Below are positions 46,014-55,260 of a stretch of 64,000 nucleotides of DNA, piece after piece. Every line of letters begins with the position of its first letter. Within the stretch, counting starts at the first letter, position 1. The position numbers were made by a program, and so were the translations under genes. Source of the DNA: Halomonas sp. SpR8 (GTDB taxonomy: Bacteria > Pseudomonadota > Gammaproteobacteria > Pseudomonadales > Halomonadaceae); the NCBI RefSeq assembly GCF_031010195.1, contig NZ_JAUAMC010000001.1, forward strand, positions 372,001 through 436,000. The letters are read 5' to 3'. Below the pieces are notes generated by a model, which saw nothing but the letters and a program-made list of their open reading frames with translations, was not told where the DNA came from and searched no databases.

Positions 46014-46073
46014 ATGAAACGAGCACAAGCCGCTGACGCTGTAAGAACGCCTCGACAAGGCCAGCACGCTTGA
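46014..46073 (+). CDS. Candidate 19-codon leader peptide coupled to the APP1-type gene
   Basis: ATG 46014 has a very good ribosome site (AAAGGAGAG, 4 bp spacing). The short frame encodes a basic, alanine-rich 19-residue peptide and stops at TGA 46071-46073, which overlaps the next ATG (TGATG). The downstream gene lacks a ribosome site of its own, so translation of the leader would be needed for re-initiation. A frameshift that split an originally longer N-terminus is an alternative. Confidence 0.5.
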   Translation: MKRAQAADAVRTPRQGQHA

Positions 46074-47191
46074 TGGCGCTACTTCGTCAGTGGACAAGCT
46101 TTGTCAAACGGCTTGTCCACGTCATTGCCAAACCCATTAAAGGTGACAGTGGCCGTGGTGGCATGGTGGTTCATCCTTACCGCGGCTATGGTTCTCAGCG
46201 TGAAGTGTTTGTCATGGGGAGAGTGTTTCGCCAAGCCGCGCTAGGACGAGTAATCCCACGTCATGGCATGCTGCGCGATACCGCTGACGTTGCTCGGCGT
46301 GTTTTGCGCCGGGGGATGGCTGACGCTCAGGTTGAAATACATGTTGGCGAAAACCAGCTCTGCGTAGGTACTGATCGAGATGGCTATTTCGATGTGCACT
46401 TGCCGATTAGCCATACGTTACCCGTCGACGTCTCCTGGCACCGCGCCGATATTTTGGTGCATTGCCCCGGCCAGACCCCGGTACGCACCCACGTAGAAGT
46501 TTACGTGCCACCGCCAGAAGCGGACTTACTGGTGATCAGCGATATCGATGACACCGTCATGTTTACCGGCGTGGCAGAAAAGCTAAAAATGCTTTACCGC
46601 CTGTTCGTTAGAAAACCTCACCGGCGTACTGCTTTTCCTGGTGTTGCATCGCTTTATCAAGCGCTGCATCGTGGCGTAAGCGAACGCGCTGAACGCCCCA
46701 TTTTGTATGTCTCTCGTGGGCCGTGGGCGATATACGAAATGCTCGAAACCTTTTTCCAGATTAACCGCATCCCCGTTGGCCCCATTCTATTTCTGCGCGA
46801 GTGGGGGATCTCTTGGCACAGGCCCTGGCCACGGCGTGCCGAAGAGCACAAGCGTGATCTGATCGACCGCATGCTTACTCTTTATAACGATATGCCGTGC
46901 ATACTCATTGGTGATAGCGGCCAGCACGACCCAGAAGTCTATATTGAGATCGTAAAAGCCTACCCAAACCGCATTAAAGCTATCTACATTCGGCGTGTGG
47001 ATAAAGACCCTAAGCGGGAGGAGGCCATTCAGCAATTGCGCGATGAGCTGGTGGGTACCCAGTGCGAGTTGGTGCTCGCCGCTGATAGTGTGTTGATTGC
47101 CGAACACGCTCACGCCCAGGGGGATATATCTGCTCACGGGTTGCAGGCAGTTCAGCGTGACGTTGAAGAGCACCGTAACAATCCTACCTAA
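46073..47191 (+). CDS. APP1-family (DUF2183) phosphatase-like protein
   Basis: This 372-aa protein has the catalytic HAD-like motif ISDIDDTVMFTG at about residue 157, SRGPWAIYEML, and LIGDSGQHDPEVY, as in the phosphatidate phosphatase APP1 catalytic domain. A beta-rich N-terminal domain (about residues 75-150) precedes it. It probably dephosphorylates a lipid or other phosphate ester near the membrane. Starts with ATG 46073 overlapping the leader stop codon. Confidence 0.82.
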   Translation: MALLRQWTSFVKRLVHVIAKPIKGDSGRGGMVVHPYRGYGSQREVFVMGRVFRQAALGRVIPRHGMLRDTADVARRVLRRGMADAQVEIHVGENQLCVGTDRDGYFDVHLPISHTLPVDVSWHRADILVHCPGQTPVRTHVEVYVPPPEADLLVISDIDDTVMFTGVAEKLKMLYRLFVRKPHRRTAFPGVASLYQALHRGVSERAERPILYVSRGPWAIYEMLETFFQINRIPVGPILFLREWGISWHRPWPRRAEEHKRDLIDRMLTLYNDMPCILIGDSGQHDPEVYIEIVKAYPNRIKAIYIRRVDKDPKREEAIQQLRDELVGTQCELVLAADSVLIAEHAHAQGDISAHGLQAVQRDVEEHRNNPT

Positions 47192-47311
47192 CCACACTCC
47201 TGCATAATGCTGTTGCCAAGCTGGTCCCCATGGTAAAACGGATCCATTGGTCTATGAGAGATTGTTGGCGTGCGGTTAGCTGCGTACGTTTAATTATCAA
47301 CAGGGGATGCC

Positions 47312-47986
47312 ATGGTTGTTGTGCTGATCATTTTTGCGCTGGCCGTTTTTGTACTGCCCAATGTGTGGGCTAAATGGGTACTTAAGCGCCACACCCGTGG
47401 CCGTGACGATTATCCCGGTACAGGGGCTGAGCTTGCTGACCATTTGCTGCGCAGACTTGGTATTGACGGCGCTAGCGTAGAGCGCACCGAGTTTGGCGAT
47501 CATTACGATCCCGAAACGCGCTGTGTGCGTCTTTCCCCAGATAACTACGATGGGCGCTCACTCACTGCGGTGACGGTCGCTGCCCATGAAGTAGGCCATG
47601 CTATTCAGCACCATCAGGGCTATGCGCCACTGCTGGCGCGTAGCCGCTTAGTGGGCGTCGCGCAAAAAGCCGAAAAATTGGGTGCCATCTTAATGATGGC
47701 CGCACCATTCTTGTTTCTCCTAACGCGCTTACCGGGTGGCTTGGCAGTGGTGATTGTCATGGCGGTGATTAGCTTTGGTACTGCGGCGTTGGTGCACTTG
47801 GTGACGCTGCCGGTAGAGTTTGATGCCAGCTTTAACCGCGCGCTGCCGCTGCTGAAAGAGTATGTGCCACCCGCCGACATGAAAGGCGCACGACACGTGC
47901 TCAGTGCCTGCGCTTTTACCTATGTGGCCGCCTCGCTCGCCAGCGTGATGAACCTGGGCCGATGGCTGGTGATTTTACGGCGCTGA
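47312..47986 (+). CDS. Membrane zinc metallopeptidase (YugP family)
   Basis: This 224-aa protein has an N-terminal membrane helix, the zinc-binding HEVGHAIQHH motif at about residue 93, two or three central to C-terminal helices and the LPVEFDASFNRAL segment with the third metal ligand, all typical of the YugP/Zn_peptidase_2 family. It is probably an inner-membrane protease; targets are unknown. No operon partner is visible. Confidence 0.87.
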   Translation: MVVVLIIFALAVFVLPNVWAKWVLKRHTRGRDDYPGTGAELADHLLRRLGIDGASVERTEFGDHYDPETRCVRLSPDNYDGRSLTAVTVAAHEVGHAIQHHQGYAPLLARSRLVGVAQKAEKLGAILMMAAPFLFLLTRLPGGLAVVIVMAVISFGTAALVHLVTLPVEFDASFNRALPLLKEYVPPADMKGARHVLSACAFTYVAASLASVMNLGRWLVILRR

Positions 47987-48192
47987 TACAGAATGGACAT
48001 ACCTTCTCCTGGCTTACTCCGTCAAGCTCAATCAGAGCCTTGGGTTCGCACCCGCTTAGCCGCCAGTTTGTAAGATATTTCTTAAAATGTTGTAAGACAT
48101 TGACGTTTCGTATTCAGGATGGGTTGTTCTGGTAACAGATATCGCTACGCTGATCGTTTTAATAAGTGTTTGATGATCCAAGGAGTGGCGCG

Positions 48193-50337
48193 ATGTCAGC
48201 CAGCACTGGTTTGCAATTCACCCTAACACTACCGGGGGTGGATGACGTGGCGGTGATCGATTTCACTCACCGCGAAGCGCTCTCCCAGCCTTTCGAGCTG
48301 GCAATCAACCTGGCCAGCCGCGATGGCAGTCTGGATGCTGCTGAGCTGCTGGATCGCGAAGCCACTCTGACCATCTGGCAGGATGGCGAACCGCTGCGCC
48401 GAGTGCACGGTATCGTTTGCGAGTTTGGCCAGGGTGACCGCGGTCACCGACGTACCTTCTACTCCCTGGTACTGCGCCCGGCGCTCTGGCGGCTTTCGCT
48501 GCGCCACAACTCGCGTATTTTTCAGAAGACCAATCCGCTCACTATTATCAATACCTTATGCGATGAACGGGGTATCAGGGAGGTTGCTTTTGCGGTCACC
48601 CGCGAGCTTGCCGAGCGCGAGTACTGCGTGCAGTACCGCGAGACCGACCTTGCCTTTATCGAGCGCCTGGCCGCCGAAGAAGGGTTGTTTTACTTTCATG
48701 AATTTGAAGAAAATGGTCATCGACTGGTCTTTGCGGATGACCCTCAGGTTCTCACTAGTCTAGGCGAGCGCAGCTATCACAGCCGCGCCGGTGGCACCGC
48801 GCCCATGCGCCATGTGCGTAAACTCAGCCACACCGCTCGGGTAGCAAGTTCATCCGCCACGCTCAAAGATTACAGCTTTAAAAATCCCGCCTATGCACAG
48901 CTCCACGATCACCTGGGCCGTGACGTCGAGCAGCACGGCCAGCAAGTGGACTACGAACACTACGACTACCCCGGCCGCTACAAGCAGGACGCCTCCGGTG
49001 AGCCGTTCACCCGCATCCGCCTGGAACAGCTGCGCCGGGAAGCGATCACCGCCAGTGCCGAAAGCGACCTGCCCGAACTCGCTCCTGGTGTGCGCTTTAG
49101 TCTGACGGATCACGACACCGACAGCCTCAACCGCGACTGGCAGGCCATTGAAGTGGTACACCACGGCGAGCAACCCCAGGCGCTGGAAGAGGATGGGATG
49201 CTTGTCGATAAAGAGTCTCAGGGTGACGCCAACGGGATGACCCGCTACCACAACCAGGTCACACTGATTCCTGGCGACGCCCCCTGGCGAGCGACCCCCA
49301 ACCCCAAACCTCGGGTCGATGGGCCCCAGGTCGCCTTTGTGGTCGGCCCGGAAGGCGAAGAGATCCACTGCGACGAGCACGGTCGGGTCAAGGTCCAGTT
49401 CCCCTGGGACCGCTACGCCGAGCCCAATGACACGGCGAGCTGTTGGGTGCGGGTTGCCCAAGGCTGGGCAGGCGGCGGTTATGGCAGCATCGCTATCCCC
49501 CGGATCGGCCATGAGGTGATTTTGTCGTTCCTAGAGGGCGACCCCGATCAGCCGTTAATCACCGGGCGGACCTACCACGCCGTGAATACCGCGCCGTACC
49601 CATTGCCGGAGCATAAAACCCGCACCGTCATTCGTACCCAAAGCCACAAGGCCGACGGCTTTAACGAGCTGCGCTTTGAAGACGAAGCGGGCGAAGAGCA
49701 AATCTGGCTCCACGCCCAGAAAGACCTGGAACTGCTCACCCTTAACGATCGCACCGAAGAAATTCGTCGCGATAGCCATCTCAAAGTTCACAACGACCGC
49801 ATCAGCGAGATCGATAACGACGATCACCACACGGTGCATAACAACCGCCATATCCAGGTAGATGGTGATGACCACCTGATGGTGAGCGGCACTCGCCACG
49901 AAAAAGTCGGCCGAGCGCAGCTGCTGGAGGCAGGGCAGGAAGTACATCAAAAATCAGGCAGTAAAACGGTGATTTATGCCGGCGCAGAGATCACCCTCAA
50001 GGCCGGGGGCAGCTTCGTCAAGCTCGACCCCAGCGGTATTACCATCGTTGGTGCCCAGGTCAAAATTAACTCCGGCGGTAGCCCTGGTGTGGGGAGTGGT
50101 CAGGCCGTACTCGAACCTTTAAAGCCTCAAGGTGGTGAAAGTGGTCTGGGTAATTACAACCAGTCATTCGTTGCTATGTGGAGCGGCACTCAAATACCCG
50201 CTGCCAATATGCGCTACCGCATTACCGATGCACAAGGCAGTGTCATTAAAGAGGGGCGAACAAATGACCTGGGTGAAACCGGGCTTACAGAAAGCGAAGC
50301 ACCAGGCCGATTGCATATCGATATTTTGGGGGACTAA
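48193..50337 (+). CDS. vgrG: Type VI secretion tip protein VgrG
   Basis: ATG 48193 follows AAGGAG (714 aa). The N-terminal half is the gp27-like hub (FTHREALSQPFELAINLAS, YCVQYRETDLAFIERLAAEEGLFYFHEF), then the gp5 OB-fold (CWVRVAQGWAGGGYGS, PRIGHEVILSFLEGDPDQPLITGRTY) and the beta-helical spike built of short repeats (HNDRISEI, HNNRHIQV). After the spike, about 60 residues form an extra small beta domain (YRITDAQGSVIKEGRTNDLGETG) of the kind used to carry cargo. No other T6SS structural genes are in the window, so this is an orphan vgrG. The next gene starts 2 bp later. Confidence 0.93.
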   Translation: MSASTGLQFTLTLPGVDDVAVIDFTHREALSQPFELAINLASRDGSLDAAELLDREATLTIWQDGEPLRRVHGIVCEFGQGDRGHRRTFYSLVLRPALWRLSLRHNSRIFQKTNPLTIINTLCDERGIREVAFAVTRELAEREYCVQYRETDLAFIERLAAEEGLFYFHEFEENGHRLVFADDPQVLTSLGERSYHSRAGGTAPMRHVRKLSHTARVASSSATLKDYSFKNPAYAQLHDHLGRDVEQHGQQVDYEHYDYPGRYKQDASGEPFTRIRLEQLRREAITASAESDLPELAPGVRFSLTDHDTDSLNRDWQAIEVVHHGEQPQALEEDGMLVDKESQGDANGMTRYHNQVTLIPGDAPWRATPNPKPRVDGPQVAFVVGPEGEEIHCDEHGRVKVQFPWDRYAEPNDTASCWVRVAQGWAGGGYGSIAIPRIGHEVILSFLEGDPDQPLITGRTYHAVNTAPYPLPEHKTRTVIRTQSHKADGFNELRFEDEAGEEQIWLHAQKDLELLTLNDRTEEIRRDSHLKVHNDRISEIDNDDHHTVHNNRHIQVDGDDHLMVSGTRHEKVGRAQLLEAGQEVHQKSGSKTVIYAGAEITLKAGGSFVKLDPSGITIVGAQVKINSGGSPGVGSGQAVLEPLKPQGGESGLGNYNQSFVAMWSGTQIPAANMRYRITDAQGSVIKEGRTNDLGETGLTESEAPGRLHIDILGD

Positions 50338-50339
50338 GC

Positions 50340-51251
50340 GTGGCTACTGACGATATTTTAGGTGCTGCTGATGCGGCTTATACACCTACCGATGATACAC
50401 AGCCTGTCGCCGTCAATTTACATATTTGCGATAAGGAAGTGCCTTCCGCCAATGCAAGCTTTTTAGGTAACTGCGAGTTCTACTATCGCCCACTGCATGA
50501 TGAGTTTATCGACAAAACCGGCGTAGCCACCTGGGAAACCATAAGGGCATGGGCGACACGGTGGAACCCGTTCGATGACATCGATGTGATGCGCCGATTG
50601 CTGGCAAACCGTGATGTGCTGATCGCCCCGGATAGTACTCATGAGCATTGGTCGAGACATGCTAACTTCATGATGCGCCACATCGGCTGCGGACATCAGC
50701 CCCCCGACTATTACATTAGTTACGGCTATTATTATTGCTATACCTACGGAGAGCGTTTAAGGCCGCGGCTCAGTGACCAAGGTGGTGATTGGTTAGATGA
50801 AGCACGCTATCTGTTACAAAGAAACATCGAGCTCGGTCTTAAAGACAATATGAAGGGAGAAGAAATCAATGTGGTCTGTCGTCGTTACCCCAACCGCAAT
50901 GTTCAAATGGCGGTCCCCAAGCAGGAGTTAGAAACCGATAAAGCCACCTTTAAAACCTTTGCTTTTAACACTCATGTTCCGGCTTATTTAGATGCGGGAT
51001 TAGCCGATCTGCCCATAAACGATTTGATGCGAATTGGGACTCAACCCAATGTTGAAGAGTGGCTGGATGGAGAAACATGGAACCAAGCGATCGACAGCGG
51101 CATTGAAGTGGCACGAGATAAAGCTATTGGCGCGAGAGATGCTATCTCAAGCGGGGCACAAGCAGCGGCAGAAGCCGTGAATGCACGGGTGAATGAAGGC
51201 GTCGGTGCTGTAGAGCAAGCGCTCTCACGGTTGATGAATCATCTACGTTAG
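50340..51251 (+). CDS. Candidate T6SS effector linked to VgrG (unknown family)
   Basis: This 303-aa protein starts with GTG 50340, with GGGGGA upstream, 2 bp after vgrG. I do not recognise the domain. Visible blocks are a His-rich segment HEHWSRHANFMMRHIGCGH (residues 101-119), an aromatic run YYISYGYYYCYTYGERL (124-140), FKTFAFNTHVPAYLDAGLADLP (204-225) and an Ala-rich amphipathic tail (about 255-303) that could contact membranes. There is no signal peptide. Position directly behind VgrG and before an exported propeller protein is what an effector/immunity pair looks like. Activity unknown; the His residues are candidates for a catalytic site. Confidence 0.6.
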   Translation: MATDDILGAADAAYTPTDDTQPVAVNLHICDKEVPSANASFLGNCEFYYRPLHDEFIDKTGVATWETIRAWATRWNPFDDIDVMRRLLANRDVLIAPDSTHEHWSRHANFMMRHIGCGHQPPDYYISYGYYYCYTYGERLRPRLSDQGGDWLDEARYLLQRNIELGLKDNMKGEEINVVCRRYPNRNVQMAVPKQELETDKATFKTFAFNTHVPAYLDAGLADLPINDLMRIGTQPNVEEWLDGETWNQAIDSGIEVARDKAIGARDAISSGAQAAAEAVNARVNEGVGAVEQALSRLMNHLR

Positions 51252-51259
51252 GAGCTAAT

Positions 51260-52456
51260 ATGCGCCGTTTTCGTTGGGCAATGGCGATACTGGTCATTTC
51301 GATAACAGGATATGTAATAGGGAGTGGTGGCATGTGGGAGCGCGTCAGTAACGATTTCATGAAGGACGATACGCCCTACGGCCCAGGGGACTTCCGCATC
51401 CGGGGTGAACAGGTAATCTCTATGAAACTTACGAACCCCAAGACGACCTTCAAACCACGCGAGGAAAGAAGTGACCCTAATAGAGCCGAGCCTACCGAGC
51501 CATGGATGGGCGACGTAAGTGAAATAGCCAACCGCCGTACAGTACGTATCCTGGCCGGTGATACCGAAAATGGCGTCGAGCGACGCTTCGAAGAACGAGC
51601 CCAACAGGCCGACTGGTGGCTCTCACCAGACTGGAACACCCTCTACCTCGCGACAGGATGGATGGATTATCACATAGATCCAGCCCCTGGCGAGCACTAC
51701 ACTCCGCAGCTTACCCAGCTCTTTAAATCTACCGACCAAGGCGAGTCCTGGGAAAAATTACGCTGGCCTGAAGGTCAAAATATTTCGGCACTTCGCTTTC
51801 TCGACGCCCAGCGGGGCTATCTGATTGGCTGGGGACCACACATATGGCGTACGGAGGATGGCGGTGAGCATTGGGAAGAGATTCCTGTGCCAGCGAAATC
51901 GCGTGATCCGGAAAATGAACGGAAGCGTTTCGACTTAGTCGCCCTCGGTCAGGATAACGTGCTGCGTATGGCATTCTTCGATCAAATGCGTGGCGAAAGC
52001 GTTATCTACTCAATGTCCTGGGGGGAAACCGAACCACGCTTCGAAGTGGGCATCGGCGATTACGGCGTGAATGATATTGCCGCTAATGAACACGGTGAAG
52101 TGTATATTCTGGCTCGCAAAGGTCGCCCCATGTCACTGATGCCCAAAGAGCAGTTAGTGCACCACCCGACCTCTATCTGGCATTGGAATGGCAATCAACT
52201 TGCGGAACTGTATGAGTTTGACAGTGATCTGGTGGGGTATGCCCTATATATAACACCGGAAGAAGGGCTGCTTTTTGATGGTGTTAACGAAGGTAGCCTG
52301 CTGGGCAAGGACGTGACTGCGGTTAGCTACGATGGCGGTGCCGACTGGCGTATAGAGGATGAAGGTCGCAGTGCCCAAGGCGGCTACTATGACACCCGTA
52401 CGGGCGAGCGCTGGCGGGTAGCTGGCTATTCACTTTATCGCCGCGAGATTCCTTGA
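51260..52456 (+). CDS. Exported Asp-box/YCF48-like propeller protein, candidate immunity protein
   Basis: This 398-aa protein has an N-terminal membrane anchor or signal (residues 6-24) and three Asp-box motifs characteristic of sialidase/YCF48-type beta-propellers (STDQGESW, TEDGGEHW, SYDGGADW). It follows the candidate effector gene by 8 bp. A periplasm-facing propeller next to an effector suggests immunity against a toxin acting in the periplasm or membrane. Coding is certain; role is inferred. Confidence 0.68.
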   Translation: MRRFRWAMAILVISITGYVIGSGGMWERVSNDFMKDDTPYGPGDFRIRGEQVISMKLTNPKTTFKPREERSDPNRAEPTEPWMGDVSEIANRRTVRILAGDTENGVERRFEERAQQADWWLSPDWNTLYLATGWMDYHIDPAPGEHYTPQLTQLFKSTDQGESWEKLRWPEGQNISALRFLDAQRGYLIGWGPHIWRTEDGGEHWEEIPVPAKSRDPENERKRFDLVALGQDNVLRMAFFDQMRGESVIYSMSWGETEPRFEVGIGDYGVNDIAANEHGEVYILARKGRPMSLMPKEQLVHHPTSIWHWNGNQLAELYEFDSDLVGYALYITPEEGLLFDGVNEGSLLGKDVTAVSYDGGADWRIEDEGRSAQGGYYDTRTGERWRVAGYSLYRREIP

Positions 52457-52600
52457 GCGAAACGGCTCTTAGACAAGGCCTTTCAGATACTCACCCAGAT
52501 AGAGCAATGGCACCCCGCTCCTGTGCCTTAGCCCATCCCCATCGGCCCTGATCCTTATGGCGAGGATCGCGCTGCTCGGGCTTGGCAGGCCTTCAGAGAG

Positions 52601-52993
52601 ATGGCGATTGAGGAAGCGCGAGACGCACTCGCCAGCGCCGACCCCTTACCCGAGTATGATCTATTGGCACCGCTAGCCCATCATACCGTGGTGAGCGAAG
52701 AACGCGCTGCCGCCTATATTGACACCCTGCAGTGGCTGGTGGGCAGAAACTGGCGAGCAGGGAAAGTCCCACGCGCAGCGCTGGGGAGTATTGGGTTTGG
52801 TGAGGTGCGTAAAGAGAATCGGTTCGTCGAGAGTAAGCTGGTTAACGAGGTTTACGGCTTCGTCGACCAGACTCCTTGGCTATTCGATCACTCGGGAATG
52901 AAAATCCCCAGCGCTGAAGTGTTTGAGAAGAGCTATCAGCAAGGGATCGTTGATCGGATCAAGGAGGCATCGCGTTTTGGTCGCTATGAATAA
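52601..52993 (+). CDS. Orphan C-terminal module, probably a decayed effector tail
   Basis: From ATG 52601 the frame encodes 130 aa with no recognised domain. The same frame reads protein-like back to the previous stop at 52456 and is broken only by a TAG at 52529-52531: segments RLLDKAFQILTQIEQW and, after the stop, IPIGPDPYGEDRAARAWQAFRE. This looks like the end of a longer protein whose N-terminus was lost and which then acquired an amber codon. It overlaps the WD40-like gene by 8 bp. Whether the 130-aa part is still translated is unknown. Confidence 0.5.
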   Translation: MAIEEARDALASADPLPEYDLLAPLAHHTVVSEERAAAYIDTLQWLVGRNWRAGKVPRAALGSIGFGEVRKENRFVESKLVNEVYGFVDQTPWLFDHSGMKIPSAEVFEKSYQQGIVDRIKEASRFGRYE

Positions 52994-54212
52994 GCAAAAA
53001 ATTATCGTTCTTTTATTAGGCGTAGGCATTGTAGTAGCTATGGCCTATTACGGGGTACGTGCGTTTACTCGTCTAGAGCCGGTGACCTCGTTAAGTGTTT
53101 CTAGCGATGGCCGCTATGTGATCTCTGCCCACGAAGATGGCGCGTTAGTGCTATGGGATATAGACGCCCAGCAGCGAGAGAAACTGGCGGATGACTCCAA
53201 TCTTTATAGCGCTTACTTTATTCCCGAAGGCGATGCATTCCTTTGGCAGGATCAGAATGACGTGGTGTATGTGCAGCGCGTTGATGGAGAGGTAGTTGAG
53301 GAATTCGAGCACTTCCCTACATACGGGCATGTAATGTCTGCCGATAGACAGCACTACCTTTCCAGTAACCAAACATGGAACATTTACCATGGGTATGGTG
53401 ATGCTTTACGTCCCGTCTTGCTAGATAGCCAAAGTCCCAGCTTTACCGGCACAGGGCAAGTCTTGAACCTTTCGATGGGCGGCGGCTTTTTTGTTTCCGG
53501 TGGCTCGGGAAGTCCGGGTGGCGAGCTTGAAGACTCCCCGCCAGTTCGAGAAGAGGATGAGTTTCGTTTTTCCTCTAGCTATGGCGGGGTGACGTTGTGG
53601 GATATTGATACTTTGGAGCCAGTGGCTAAATTGCTGGGTAACTCATCCAAAACCTATGCCACCATCAGCCCGGATGGGCAGTGGGTAGTCAGTGGTGACG
53701 AGAATACCATCGGACTTTTCTGGAACACAGAGTTGCCGGAAGAGCGCCACCGAATGGCAAGCTATGATCACGGTCTTTATCGCGACAACCTACCGGAGGG
53801 ATTAGAGGAAGATGAATACTGGGATGAGAGCCAGTTGATCTCAGTGCCCGAGTCTACCAAGCAGGATAAGTGGGGAAATATTCGATCCTTAGCGACTCCG
53901 AAAACCATTGCCATCGCCTTTGTCAATGACAGCGAAGAGTTCTTACGTATTGGCCAAGCCCAATACGAGGGCAAGGAGATGAGTCGGGCCTATGCCGCTC
54001 TGTTCGAGGGAGGCAACCCCTGGCCCCAGGCGTATCTTGATCTAGGTACGGATCCTTTTCCCTCAATCAATAACTACTCTCGCAACCTGAGCATCGACTC
54101 CGCACCTGATGCGAACATGCTGGTCACCGGCCATGCTTTTGATGGCGGCATCACCGTGTACCGTTATGATCCCGAGGAGCGCACGTTAGCGAAGGAGTGG
54201 GTGGGGCGGTGA
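52986..54212 (+). CDS. Membrane-anchored WD40-like protein, candidate second immunity protein
   Basis: ATG 52986 gives 408 aa: a membrane anchor (residues 5-22, IIVLLLGVGIVVAMAYYG) followed by WD40-like repeats (SLSVSSDGRYVISAHEDGALVLWDID, ATISPDGQWVVSGDENTIGLFW, GGVTLWDIDTLEPV). The bulk would face the periplasm. It overlaps the orphan tail gene by 8 bp. Such proteins commonly follow VgrG-linked toxins and may neutralise the toxin whose remnant precedes it. The longer frame from 52923 runs over the upstream gene. Confidence 0.68.
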   Translation: MNKQKIIVLLLGVGIVVAMAYYGVRAFTRLEPVTSLSVSSDGRYVISAHEDGALVLWDIDAQQREKLADDSNLYSAYFIPEGDAFLWQDQNDVVYVQRVDGEVVEEFEHFPTYGHVMSADRQHYLSSNQTWNIYHGYGDALRPVLLDSQSPSFTGTGQVLNLSMGGGFFVSGGSGSPGGELEDSPPVREEDEFRFSSSYGGVTLWDIDTLEPVAKLLGNSSKTYATISPDGQWVVSGDENTIGLFWNTELPEERHRMASYDHGLYRDNLPEGLEEDEYWDESQLISVPESTKQDKWGNIRSLATPKTIAIAFVNDSEEFLRIGQAQYEGKEMSRAYAALFEGGNPWPQAYLDLGTDPFPSINNYSRNLSIDSAPDANMLVTGHAFDGGITVYRYDPEERTLAKEWVGR

Positions 54213-54239
54213 GTTTCGGGCTATCGGATAAGTAACTCT

Positions 54240-55244
54240 TTACGTAAACTCATTACCCGGTTTATTGGCCAAAATCACCGCTCGGCGCGGTGCTGGGTAG
54301 CCTTCAATGGTGCGGGTTCGATCGTTAGGGTCAAGAAAATCGGCCAGCGATTGGTAGGTCATCCACTCCGTTGAGCGCTGCTCTTCAAGTGTGGTGACGG
54401 CTTCATCCACTACCCGTACATTAGTGAAGCCGCAGCGTTCCAGCCAGTGGCACAGCGCTTTGGAGGAGGGCAGGAAGTAGACGTTGGGCATGGCAGCGTA
54501 GCGCTCGCCGGGCATAAATACTGTCTGCTCATCGCCTTCTACGACTAGGGTTTCCAGCACCAGCTCGCCGCCTGGCGCCAAGGCGGCTTTTAATTGCTGA
54601 AGATGTTCCAGTGGAGCCGAACGGTGGTAGAGCACACCCATGGAAAAGACGGTATCGAAGAACGCCAGGTTGTCTGGCACGTCTTCAATGCCGACCGGTA
54701 AAAACTGGGTTCTACCTCCATCCGCATCACCGACAAAGTGCCGCACCGCCTGAAACTGGCAGTAAAAGCGCGGCGAGGGGTCGATCACCAATACAAAGGC
54801 CGCGCCTGCCCCAGTCATTCGCCAGGCGTGGTAACCGCTGCCGCCGCCCACATCGAGCACTTTGCGGTACTTAAGCGGCGCAAGGTGCGGTGCCACTCTT
54901 TGCCACTTCCAGTCCGAGCGCCATTCGGTGTCGATATGAATGCCGCCTAGCTGAAAGGGGCCTTTACGCCAGGGAGCAAGCTTCCTCAGCAGATTGAAGC
55001 ATTGGCGCTGCTGGCTATCACTAAGGTTTAGCTCAACGCTGATGGTATCGCTGTCCAACTGTACGTTCCGCTCATTGGGTAGCGCTGGCAGTTTAGCCAC
55101 GGCTTTTTCCCAGGCGGGTAAATCGCCGTGGCGGTTGCGATCCAGGCCGCGGGTCAGCTGTTCAGGCAAGCGTGCCAGCCAGGTGTCCAGGCCTTGATCA
55201 ATGAAGGCGTGGTAGAGCTCGCGGTGGCTATGGGGGTGGTGCAT
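54240..55244 (-). CDS. cmoB: tRNA U34 carboxymethyltransferase
   Basis: This 334-aa protein matches CmoB: KGPFQLGGIHIDTEWRSDWKWQRVAPHL, SAM-type loop LDVGGGSGYHAWRM, DTVFSMGVLYHRSAPLEHL. It transfers the carboxymethyl group of carboxy-S-adenosylmethionine to 5-hydroxyuridine 34, giving cmo5U. Third gene of the cmoA-PLD-cmoB run, 16 bp after the PLD gene. Confidence 0.95.
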   Translation of the reverse strand: MHHPHSHRELYHAFIDQGLDTWLARLPEQLTRGLDRNRHGDLPAWEKAVAKLPALPNERNVQLDSDTISVELNLSDSQQRQCFNLLRKLAPWRKGPFQLGGIHIDTEWRSDWKWQRVAPHLAPLKYRKVLDVGGGSGYHAWRMTGAGAAFVLVIDPSPRFYCQFQAVRHFVGDADGGRTQFLPVGIEDVPDNLAFFDTVFSMGVLYHRSAPLEHLQQLKAALAPGGELVLETLVVEGDEQTVFMPGERYAAMPNVYFLPSSKALCHWLERCGFTNVRVVDEAVTTLEEQRSTEWMTYQSLADFLDPNDRTRTIEGYPAPRRAVILANKPGNEFT

Positions 55245-55260
55245 GATTGTCTCGCTGTGT

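Noticed and set aside
48850..49512. Minus-strand open frame of 220 codons inside vgrG
   Set aside because: Antisense to conserved VgrG sequence. The Val/Gly/Ala/Asp-rich composition reflects the complementary codons, and no start signal is present.
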